From an uncultured Marinicella sp. (GTDB lineage: Bacteria; Pseudomonadota; Gammaproteobacteria; Xanthomonadales; Marinicellaceae), in contig CALLLZ010000338.1 of the NCBI GenBank assembly GCA_938008005.1, forward strand, positions 1-6,765: a stretch of 6,765 bases of DNA, given 5' to 3'. Made by a program: the position numbers and the translations under genes. Of this stretch, positions 1-6,290 are shown in pieces. The notes beneath the pieces are model-generated. The model was not told the origin of the DNA. It worked only from the letters and a program-made list of their open reading frames with translations, and made no database searches. How positions within the stretch are numbered: the stretch's first letter is position 1; each line of letters begins with the position of its first letter.

Positions 1-3000
1 CCTCCTTGAAGGGTTAAATGCCCATTGAATTGATTGTTGGCATCATAAAACAGCAGGGTATTACCACCAGCGATTAACTCCTTATTTCCATCTCCGGTAA
101 TATCCGGTCCCACGCGCAGTGAATTGATTTCAAAACCATCTAAATCTTCTTGCGTTTCTATTGAGCCGTCATTGATATCACCAATTGTGCCTAAGTCCAT
201 AACCACAGACCCTGCATTTGGCAATCCGACGGTGTGAGTGGAGTTTTGGTTATTGGGGTTATCTAAGGTAAATAGGCGATCACCTTGCCAGTCGGCCTGC
301 AAGACATCACGACTGACATTGTTTTTAGCGGTTTCTTTTACCACATCTAATAACAACAGGTTATCAACCACACGCCTGCTTGCCAGGTAAGTAAAATCAT
401 AACTTCTGTAAACACCTGCTGGGCTGCTGGCTGATATTCGTGTCAGTCTTTGGGTGGTTTCGGTTTTCTCACCGGCTAAAAACTTAGTGGCATAACCTAA
501 CTCTCGGTCTTCGTAAGTAAATGCAATGACTCGATCACCTGCTACATTATTCTTACCGGTATATCTGATACTATCCAACAACCATTCATTGGTGCCGTAC
601 AAAGCGTAGCTGTATTGAATGGTGTTACCAAAACTGTCACTTTCTTTAACCAATTGCCAGGTGGTTTTTTGGTTACTGCTACCTGATTGTTTTTGTTTGT
701 ATGTATTGGTACGTCCTGATTTAGTCTGTACAGTGAATTGCCAAGCAGTGTCTTGAGTCACCTGAACAAATGAATCCTGTTCGGTGCTATATTTTGAACC
801 ATTATCCCAATAATTTCCTGACGACTTCAACATCAACCTTTGACCATCCAAACACAAACGATCTTCATTTGAGAAATCAACCGCATGGTTTTTACCATCT
901 TGGGCCAAAGTTTGTGGACAACGGTAGATGCTTGATCCAGCAGATATGGACCAACCTATTCCCAATGTGCCATTACCCCCTTTAGAAGAATAATTCACAG
1001 AAATAGATGGCGTCATTCCATTTCGCCCTGGTGGTATAGTCAGTGGTAAATTATAGGTTGCAGCTCCTCCTGAAACACCACCTGAACCGGGAATTGGCCC
1101 ATCGCCTGCTCGATGCACAACCTCTGAATTGATCTGCTTAACAGGCGCATCTGCCACTTCAACAATATTTTGAATCTCACAGGCTTGGGCATCTCTACAA
1201 GGCAGAATATATAGCTCATCTGATTCAGCAATCGCAATGGTTTCACCTGTTGTTGTGTCGTATTTATCTTTTCTTAACTGGAATCGATAATTACCTGAAT
1301 CACTGATATTACATTGGTATCTGATGGTTACATAGTCACCCGATGGCTCTGTTAAACACAAATTGGAAAGTGGTTGATAAATACCACCATCCAGAGAGTA
1401 GTAAGGAGCAATGGTAGGAAAATCATCATCAGTAAACCATGTGAACTCAATCACACATTCGCTTTCTACATTAGGGTCACAAGTGTTGTCGGTTTCATCT
1501 CGCCCGTTAATAAAAAAGCGAATGTCATGTAATGAAGCCACTTTGGTGATTTTAGCTGGATTTGCCTGAGAACCTACATTCAACACGGCTCCAACATTTC
1601 GGCCTGGTAACTTGTCAGCGCTGATATTGATATTAGCCCACATTTTTGCATCTCTGAAGCCAGGTACATCATTGTCATCAAAAATACGGCCGTTTCCATT
1701 TGAAAAACCAACCTCTGCCAAGTTTTCCTCTTGGCTCCAAAAGTCATTGGGGGTGTAAAGCAGGGGGTTAAAGCCTGTTTTTACCACACGATATAAACTG
1801 TCTTGACTGTTCTCATCAGTTCTTTGGCATTGTGCATTAGGACAATTATCTGACAAAGCCCAAATGGGATCTCCAGCTTGGTCATAAAAGGTCAAAACTG
1901 ACCATTCTAAATCTTTCTGAATATCGACCAGATAAGCAAAGTCCTGATTCAAGCTGCCATCACTGTTTCTCCCGCCCCACATACCAGAGTAATGATCGGC
2001 ATCATTTTCTTGATCACCAATATCAATACTGCCAATGATTGAGTCTTCAAAGTTCGTCAACGGCATATTGAGGTTGCCCATTTCATCAATAGATAAACAA
2101 TTAAAATCAGGGTTGCTGGTTCCTATACAATCAGCACTTTGATTAATACTTGTAACTTGAGTGAGAATACCATTATCAGAATCAATATCCATTTTTAACA
2201 TGACCTTGGTATTGTCCCCTTCTACCACATCAAAAAAGATTTGTAATCGACCCAGAGACTGAGCGCCGTCTATTTTGCTTACGTATGAAAGTTCACCTTC
2301 AAAAAATTGTAAACAGTATGGGTCTGTCGTGGGTAAACAGTTTTGATCTCCTTGGGTTTGTTTTAATTGAGAAATCATCCACACTGGCGTCCATTCTTCA
2401 TTCACTAGACGGTAAGTCAACCAAACCGCAATCAAATCATAGGTATTACCATAGTTTTCATGCACCGATGGATACCTCAATTCACTGGCCCAATAAAAAT
2501 GCCAGCCAGAACCAGACAGCTCGGGGTTCCACCAAACGCCTGGCTTCATATCTCCAGGGCCGCCTGAAGACCTTAATTGCACACCAGTTTGATTATATTC
2601 AAGTTCACCAATTACAGTACTTTCCGTCACAGAAATTTGTGCAGAATCACCACAACCCACGCCATAGTAACATGCTGATACAGACCAATTTGAACCACTA
2701 AGTATTGGGCAACTTCTAACCCCTGATATCATCTGGGTAGTGCTAAGATCATTTAATTCAACATTAAAAATATTATTGGCCGAATTTTCTAAAAGAAACT
2801 GAGAATTTCTGAAGTTAGGGCAAGCACCAAGTGATACAGCTGGTCCTGATACATTGAAGTAATCAGGTTTAACCCCAACAACTATTTCATCCCATGCTAA
2901 ATTCTTTGTCATCACCCCATTGTCATTTTCGTACAAAACCACACTTAAACCACTCGGTGCTACTGGTCTGTTTTGGCCGGCTTTGGGAACTACTGTAGCA

Positions 3001-5012
3001 TTCATAAAAGTAGTATCTTTTGAACAGGTATCACCTTGCTTTCTGTCCCTATGACAGCCTTTTAACTCCAGCTCATAAACCCCTTTAACTATGCGGGTTA
3101 ATCTTTGACTGCTTTCTTTGTCCAAATAGTAAACAATCGTTTGTACATTTTGAGTTGGGGCGTAAAAATCATGATATGAATTGATTATTGGCTGCGTTTC
3201 AGTGACTTGTATGTAATCAACCAATGGTGTATCTGTGTCAGGAACCATTAAATCGAAAATGGTTTCATCCCAATTTAGAGTGATGTCATCACCACTTTCT
3301 ACAACCACAGAATTTGAGCCCAATAAACTAGGTGCTGGTATATCAGAGTTAGTCAAAGGGTTACCTAAATTAATGCTGACACCGGCAGCACAACCCATAA
3401 CGAGATTACATGCTTTGATAGTAAAATTGTTACCAATGAAGTGGTCCCTTGAAATAATATTTGAAGTCCAATAACCGCTATTATCACTGTTATTTGGAAC
3501 AGATATTACATCTGATTGTGGACGACCTTCTGGCTGAATAAAGTCAGCGGTAATAATAAAATAATCCGGTCTGGCTGCTCCCGATGGATCATTAAATAAA
3601 GCATCTGGATATTTGAACATAAATTCATATGTAAAGTCCTCAGGTGCCAAAGGAATTTCCGGATCAGGACTTTCAGTATCCCAAAGCACAAACGCATCAG
3701 TGACTCTGCCTAAACCTTGGTCGAAAAAGCTGTCTTCGACAGTGTCTCCACATTGAAACTCAGTACATGCACTTATGGTGTATCTGGTAACCGAGAAATC
3801 ATTGGTAATAAAGGGCAGTTGAGTATCGCTGGCTACATAACGTTCAAAAACCAGATTATTTTGGTTATAGCCTTTTATCAGGAATCTGACTATCGGTGGC
3901 TCGACACTTTCAGTATTTGTACCCCAAACCAAATACCGGCTGTTTGAATCTGAGTCTTGATAAACTGAGAAATTATTGGGTGCTGGTGGTGGTGTTGCCC
4001 CAACAATTACTTGTTGTATAGGGCTGAAATCACTGCAGTTATTTTTTGCACCATTTTCATCTACACGGCAAGCTTTAACGATATATTCATAAACACCATT
4101 ACTTTGTCCATTGAAATCATGGAATAAGCTGTCTATATTTGATGGTGTGGTCCAAGGGCCACCATTGAATCGCTCTTTCAGTTTATAGCGTTCAACCTTG
4201 GCATCATAATTCACTGGTTTCCAAGATACACGGTAGCTGCCACTTAAGTTTGGAGAGACCAATGTATTAAATTCTGGTATTTGTAAAACAGTATCAACTG
4301 TTTTTCCTTCACTGTAGAGGCTACACACGTTGTTATGACAACCTTTTACCCGATACCCATATGTTTGATTATTAACTTGATTCGCCCATTCATAAGTCAG
4401 CTCAGAACCGCTATAAATGGTTGACCAAGACCCAGATATATTTTGTTGTAATTCAAAATGGGTATAACCTTCATTATTCCAACTGATTACATAATCACCC
4501 GTTGTATTAATACCTGCGGGTACATTAAGGAATGGCGCGGATAATGTCGTATCGGTGCAAGCTGTTAAACAAGTAGTGGTGGTGGTTTGCCATTCACCAC
4601 ACGAAGTTGCTTCTTCCGAAGTGGATGCACATGCCCTTACTTCGAAATCAACAGGGTTAAAATGATTAACTGATGCATGTAAATTTAAATCCAATGGCAG
4701 CGTAACATCAGCTTCATATGTATTGATTGTCGTGCCATCGATTCGCAGTTCATAACTATTCACATGCCATAGATCATGGTGTTGTTTTGACCAATTTAAG
4801 CTGTAAACCTGACCGCTGTCGGTCATTGTTGCATTAAAGTCCTCAATCAGCAAAGGTTTACACAACTCTGGAGCAAAGTAAGCTATGGTGTGTTCAGCTT
4901 TAATCAACTGAGCAGTTTCACTGATTTCTCCAGTTACACAGTTTTCAACTGCAAAAAGCTGATGAGAAAAGATGAAGAGCAATATACTGCTTAAACGAGC
5001 TATTTTACGCAT
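1..5012 (-). CDS. Giant secreted SpvB/TcaC-domain protein with FN3-like modules, N-terminal part (C-terminus outside window)
   Basis: I translated the minus strand from the ATG at 5012 and found 1,670 consecutive sense codons running off the left edge, so the C-terminus is missing. The start is supported by AGGA seven bases upstream and by a Sec signal peptide (R2 K3 R6, hydrophobic 9-16, likely cleavage after A21). Order of parts: seven FN3-like modules (about 45-800), a tryptophan-rich region (812-1060), an Ig/FN3-like module with several cysteines (1150-1280), a Gly-rich linker (1303-1317), an SpvB domain (1312 to about 1600) and one FG-GAP-like Ca-binding motif (1637-1650). SpvB domains are known from Salmonella SpvB and from the TcB subunit of insecticidal Tc toxins, where they precede RHS repeats that can encapsulate a C-terminal toxin. 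Whether this protein carries a toxin cannot be seen. The signal peptide and paired cysteines point to an exported protein, unlike cytoplasmic Tc toxin subunits. Domain identity is sure; function is inference. Confidence 0.93.
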   Translation of the reverse strand, partial: MRKIARLSSILLFIFSHQLFAVENCVTGEISETAQLIKAEHTIAYFAPELCKPLLIEDFNATMTDSGQVYSLNWSKQHHDLWHVNSYELRIDGTTINTYEADVTLPLDLNLHASVNHFNPVDFEVRACASTSEEATSCGEWQTTTTTCLTACTDTTLSAPFLNVPAGINTTGDYVISWNNEGYTHFELQQNISGSWSTIYSGSELTYEWANQVNNQTYGYRVKGCHNNVCSLYSEGKTVDTVLQIPEFNTLVSPNLSGSYRVSWKPVNYDAKVERYKLKERFNGGPWTTPSNIDSLFHDFNGQSNGVYEYIVKACRVDENGAKNNCSDFSPIQQVIVGATPPPAPNNFSVYQDSDSNSRYLVWGTNTESVEPPIVRFLIKGYNQNNLVFERYVASDTQLPFITNDFSVTRYTISACTEFQCGDTVEDSFFDQGLGRVTDAFVLWDTESPDPEIPLAPEDFTYEFMFKYPDALFNDPSGAARPDYFIITADFIQPEGRPQSDVISVPNNSDNSGYWTSNIISRDHFIGNNFTIKACNLVMGCAAGVSINLGNPLTNSDIPAPSLLGSNSVVVESGDDITLNWDETIFDLMVPDTDTPLVDYIQVTETQPIINSYHDFYAPTQNVQTIVYYLDKESSQRLTRIVKGVYELELKGCHRDRKQGDTCSKDTTFMNATVVPKAGQNRPVAPSGLSVVLYENDNGVMTKNLAWDEIVVGVKPDYFNVSGPAVSLGACPNFRNSQFLLENSANNIFNVELNDLSTTQMISGVRSCPILSGSNWSVSACYYGVGCGDSAQISVTESTVIGELEYNQTGVQLRSSGGPGDMKPGVWWNPELSGSGWHFYWASELRYPSVHENYGNTYDLIAVWLTYRLVNEEWTPVWMISQLKQTQGDQNCLPTTDPYCLQFFEGELSYVSKIDGAQSLGRLQIFFDVVEGDNTKVMLKMDIDSDNGILTQVTSINQSADCIGTSNPDFNCLSIDEMGNLNMPLTNFEDSIIGSIDIGDQENDADHYSGMWGGRNSDGSLNQDFAYLVDIQKDLEWSVLTFYDQAGDPIWALSDNCPNAQCQRTDENSQDSLYRVVKTGFNPLLYTPNDFWSQEENLAEVGFSNGNGRIFDDNDVPGFRDAKMWANINISADKLPGRNVGAVLNVGSQANPAKITKVASLHDIRFFINGRDETDNTCDPNVESECVIEFTWFTDDDFPTIAPYYSLDGGIYQPLSNLCLTEPSGDYVTIRYQCNISDSGNYRFQLRKDKYDTTTGETIAIAESDELYILPCRDAQACEIQNIVEVADAPVKQINSEVVHRAGDGPIPGSGGVSGGAATYNLPLTIPPGRNGMTPSISVNYSSKGGNGTLGIGWSISAGSSIYRCPQTLAQDGKNHAVDFSNEDRLCLDGQRLMLKSSGNYWDNGSKYSTEQDSFVQVTQDTAWQFTVQTKSGRTNTYKQKQSGSSNQKTTWQLVKESDSFGNTIQYSYALYGTNEWLLDSIRYTGKNNVAGDRVIAFTYEDRELGYATKFLAGEKTETTQRLTRISASSPAGVYRSYDFTYLASRRVVDNLLLLDVVKETAKNNVSRDVLQADWQGDRLFTLDNPNNQNSTHTVGLPNAGSVVMDLGTIGDINDGSIETQEDLDGFEINSLRVGPDITGDGNKELIAGGNTLLFYDANNQFNGHLTLQG
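63..110 (-). other. FG-GAP/VCBS-like calcium-binding motif of the giant protein
   Basis: Residues 1635-1650 read G-P-D-I-T-G-D-G-N-K-E-L-I-A-G-G, the D-x-T-G-D-G-x-x-E-L loop typical of FG-GAP/VCBS repeats. These build integrin-like beta-propellers and are regularly found just after the SpvB domain. An acidic run before it (D1612, D1615, E1619 to D1626) could be another, weaker copy. Further repeats are expected beyond the left edge. Confidence 0.75.
213..1079 (-). other. SpvB/TcaC N-terminal domain of the giant protein
   Basis: Residues about 1312-1600 carry the hallmarks of the SpvB family: a Gly-rich entry, then A-T-Y-N-L-P-L-T-I-P-P-G (1318-1329), M-T-P-S-I-S-V-N-Y (1333-1341), the G-G-N-G-T-L-G-I-G-W-S turn (1345-1355), and the R-C-P motif (1364-1366). 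An A-V-D-F-S-x-E-D-R-L-C-L-D-G-Q-R-L block follows (1377-1393). In Tc toxin B subunits the corresponding region forms part of the beta-propeller and shell that joins the RHS cocoon. Here it lies unusually far from the N-terminus, behind about 1,300 residues of extracellular-type modules. Confidence 0.92.
1827..2579 (-). other. Tryptophan-rich two-part module within the giant protein
   Basis: Residues about 812-1062 do not look like FN3. The first half opens with G-V-W-W-N-P-E-L-S-G-S-G-W (825-837) and continues with AVWLTYR and TPVWMISQ. The second half opens with H-Y-S-G-M-W-G-G (1007-1014) and continues with VLTFYDQAGDPIWALS (1039-1054). Both halves follow the scheme G-x-W at the start, then a strand with a tyrosine, then a P-x-W strand, which suggests an internal duplication of a beta-rich unit. 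From memory, similar GxW-NP-x-SGxG / GxPxW sequences occur in secreted proteins of gammaproteobacteria; I know of no assigned function. An acidic DxDxDNG stretch (942-947) between the halves could bind calcium. Confidence 0.5.
2613..4880 (-). repeat. Array of seven FN3-like modules with paired cysteines (protein-level repeat)
   Basis: Residues about 45-800 hold seven divergent modules of about 90-125 residues. Most have a mid-module tryptophan strand (LNWSK, ISWNN, VSWKP, LVWGT, LNWDE, LAWDE; the fifth module lacks a clear match). All end in a strand of the form aromatic-x-V/I-x-A/G-C followed by a second cysteine: C128/C138, C225/C230, C315/C326, C416/C421, C535/C541, C653/C663 and C781/C787. 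This matches the B/C and F strands of fibronectin type III or similar Ig-like folds. The modules are similar in pattern but not near-identical in sequence, so the array is old rather than recently amplified. Such modules usually act as extracellular spacers or binding surfaces. Module boundaries are approximate. Confidence 0.75.
4950..5012 (-). other. Sec signal peptide of the giant SpvB protein
   Basis: Residues 1-21 have a basic n-region (R2, K3, R6), a hydrophobic core (ILLFIF around 10-15) and a likely signal peptidase I site L-F-A before V22. The first cysteine, C25, follows V-E-N and so does not form a lipobox; the protein is therefore not predicted to be a lipoprotein. This sends the product across the inner membrane. 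How it would cross the outer membrane is not shown in the window. Confidence 0.85.
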
Positions 5013-5102
5013 TTTGGTTTCCTGCTTTTAGGGTCGTACAAATTATTATTTATTGGGTGATCTTTTAGACATGTTCAATTTGAATCAGTAAATTTTGACA
5101 AA

Positions 5103-5417
5103 CTATTCAATGAATGCTTTCAGCCCAGAGTTACAGTCATTTTCATCACTGATATCAATTCTGACCCTTCTGTTGTTGATCTTAGCTGCAATCAATACAT
5201 CTAAAGTTTTATTGAGATCTGTACCTGCATTACTTGTTTTGAACCTAAATGCAACACAGCCACATTCATTGCGGTGTTCAGCCACACCTGCATACACTGT
5301 AGAGGCACCATCATGGCCTGTTAATGTTAATACATTTCCAGTTTGTGAGCATGAAGCAGCTTGTGATAATTGAGTAGCAGATAAGGCTAATGTTATTAAT
5401 AGTGTTTTTACTTTCAT
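5103..5417 (-). CDS. Small secreted four-cysteine protein (104 aa), function unknown
   Basis: The ATG at 5417 has AGGA eight bases upstream and begins a clear Sec signal peptide (K2, K4, hydrophobic 5-17, likely cleavage S-Q-A before A21). The mature protein of about 84 residues has four cysteines (C23, C52, C54, C95), which could form two disulphides in the periplasm or outside. The C-terminal half holds L-I-A-A-K-I-N-N-R-R-V-R-I (75-87) followed by C95. The upstream neighbour has the same layout (L-L-T-A-K ... V-R-V, then a cysteine near the end), so the two look like diverged paralogues. The pattern recalls, from memory only, small OB-fold secreted proteins such as the B subunit of subtilase cytotoxin; I would not name it on that basis. 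It ends 90 bases before the giant SpvB gene on the same strand and may be co-transcribed with it. A 92-codon frame on the opposite strand is a shadow. Confidence 0.85.
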   Translation of the reverse strand: MKVKTLLITLALSATQLSQAASCSQTGNVLTLTGHDGASTVYAGVAEHRNECGCVAFRFKTSNAGTDLNKTLDVLIAAKINNRRVRIDISDENDCNSGLKAFIE

Positions 5418-5470
5418 TTTTATTTTCCTGTTAATTTATTGGTTTTAAGCTAGGTGGCTTTTGTTCATTG

Positions 5471-5797
5471 TTATAAAACAACATACAGAATTTCGCATAG
5501 TTCCCCCTCAAGATGATTAACCCTCACTCTGACATCTTTTTTTGTTGCTTTAGCAGTTAATAACATTGAGTAAATCTCAGAATGCATGATATTGGATTTG
5601 CGCAATACCAATGCACCGTTGTCTAAATCACAATTCAAAGGAGTCATATCGGAATCTGGGGTTACATAAATTTTTGCATTTTGGTTCACATGAATTGAAT
5701 CGATCTGACCGTTACAAAGCCTGTCACTGCAGACGCCTGCTGAAGCCCCATAACTTGCACCTAGCATCATTAAAGTTATTAACGTTATTTTCTTCAT
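5471..5797 (-). CDS. Small secreted four-cysteine protein (108 aa), function unknown, paralogue of the next gene
   Basis: I place the start at 5797, not at the in-frame ATG at 5854. The 5797 ATG has AGGA six bases upstream and opens directly into a standard Sec signal peptide (K2 K3, hydrophobic 4-13, cleavage A-S-A before G21). The longer reading would add 19 hydrophilic residues ahead of it and has no ribosome binding site. The mature protein of about 88 residues has four cysteines (C23, C28, C56, C101). Its C-terminal part carries M-L-L-T-A-K-A-T-K-K-D-V-R-V (78-91) and a cysteine seven residues from the end, matching the layout of the gene 53 bases downstream. Without the signal peptide both are short, beta-prone, disulphide-type proteins. 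The role is unknown; linkage suggests they serve the giant SpvB protein or act with it. Confidence 0.85.
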   Translation of the reverse strand: MKKITLITLMMLGASYGASAGVCSDRLCNGQIDSIHVNQNAKIYVTPDSDMTPLNCDLDNGALVLRKSNIMHSEIYSMLLTAKATKKDVRVRVNHLEGELCEILYVVL

Positions 5798-5852
5798 AGT
5801 TTTTCCTGTTATAAATTTTCGAGTAAATTGGTCTTTGATTATTGGCATCCTC

Positions 5853-5898
5853 ATTTCTGCACTTTTCTAGAAACACACCATCTATCATCAGCAGAAAT
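5853..5898. promoter_or_regulatory. Inverted repeat with central palindrome upstream of the small secreted genes
   Basis: ATTTCTGC at 5853-5860 and GCAGAAAT at 5891-5898 are perfect 8-base inverted repeats 30 bases apart. Between them, at 5864-5873, sits the 10-base palindrome TTTCTAGAAA. The group lies about 55-100 bases upstream of the 108-aa gene start, where an operator or a leader-RNA hairpin would be expected. In an AT-rich region such repeats can also arise by chance. Confidence 0.25.
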
Positions 5899-6179
5899 TA
5901 TCTTTCCAAATCTTCAAAAACAGGTATCAAAAAAACGTCATTTTCTTAAAAAATATGGATTTGAATTTAGATATTCATGCCAATTAATTAAATAATTGCG
6001 ACACGACATAACCATGTTGATGCATGGAATGATAATGGATACTGACATATGGGTAATTTGAAAAATATGGTTCAACACTTTGTCTTTTTTTTGAAAAAAT
6101 AACAAACTAATGTGTGAATTTGATTACCCGAAGAGTTAGTTCACTCAGTTATGAGCTTGGTACCCAAAGAAAGAGGCAT

Positions 6180-6290
6180 ATGCAAAATAAAACCTCTAAG
6201 GTAATTTTTAACAAAAACCACGAAAGTCATTTAGATGGACATATTAAGAACATTCAGAGGTTTCTATTACTGATGCCTAAAGATTCCTGA
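6180..6290 (+). CDS. Doubtful 36-residue open frame converging on ftsX
   Basis: This is the only plus-strand frame in the gap with a plausible ribosome binding site: AAGAGG ends three bases before the ATG, which is short spacing. The product is basic, without signal peptide, membrane segment or recognisable motif. Its last 14 bases overlap the 3' end of ftsX in convergent orientation. Its first half coincides with the proposed ftsX terminator, which speaks against it. I do not recognise it and regard it as more likely spurious than real. Confidence 0.15.
   Translation: MQNKTSKVIFNKNHESHLDGHIKNIQRFLLLMPKDS
6184..6263 (-). terminator. Possible long-loop terminator after ftsX
   Basis: Reading the minus strand, AAACCTCT (complement of 6256-6263), 13 bases after the ftsX stop, pairs perfectly with AGAGGTTT (complement of 6190-6197). 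The stem extends by a G-T and an A-T pair. A T-rich tail TTTTATTTT follows (complement of 6184-6192). The loop is about 58 bases, long for an intrinsic terminator, but it could fold further through a GGTTTTT...AAAAATTACC arm. The position is right for ending ftsX transcription; the long loop keeps confidence low. Confidence 0.3.

Larger units (their letters stand above)
5798..6276. other. AT-rich intergenic region between ftsX and the small secreted genes
   Basis: This stretch of about 480 bases holds no convincing gene. It is clearly more AT-rich than its flanks, with several A or T runs. I checked both strands: the longest frames are about 36 codons. It contains the possible terminator near ftsX and the inverted repeat near the 108-aa gene, which are listed separately. 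A GATAAT hexamer on the minus strand (complement of 5898-5903) could be a -10 box for the downstream genes, but no good -35 lies at 16-18 bases, so I do not call a promoter. Confidence 0.6.

Noticed and set aside
770..985. Plus-strand frame of 71 codons
   Set aside because: It is antisense to the best-conserved part of the SpvB domain, with no ribosome binding site or recognisable product.
2285..2701. Open frame of 138 codons on the plus strand
   Set aside because: It lies wholly antisense to the giant SpvB gene, inside a region with clear domain coding. The product is His/Asn/Gln-rich without motifs, as expected for a shadow frame.
3506..3697. Minus-strand frame of 63 codons in another phase
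   Set aside because: It overlaps the giant gene in a different frame, has no ribosome binding site, and the main frame is uninterrupted across it.
5095..5373. Plus-strand frame of 92 codons with a hydrophobic start
   Set aside because: It is the complement of the 104-aa secreted protein gene. The minus-strand frame has a good ribosome binding site, a signal peptide and a paralogue next door; this one has none of these.
5798..5854. Longer N-terminus for the 108-aa secreted protein
   Set aside because: The extra 19 residues would precede a complete signal peptide, and no ribosome binding site lies before 5854; the 5797 start has one.
5938..6048. Minus-strand frame of 36 codons in the intergenic gap
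   Set aside because: There is no ribosome binding site before its ATG, no motif, and the composition follows the AT-rich background.
5948..6070. Repeated AAAAATATGG at 5949-5958 and 6061-6070
   Set aside because: A 10-base match in very AT-rich sequence is expected by chance, and the flanks do not extend the repeat.
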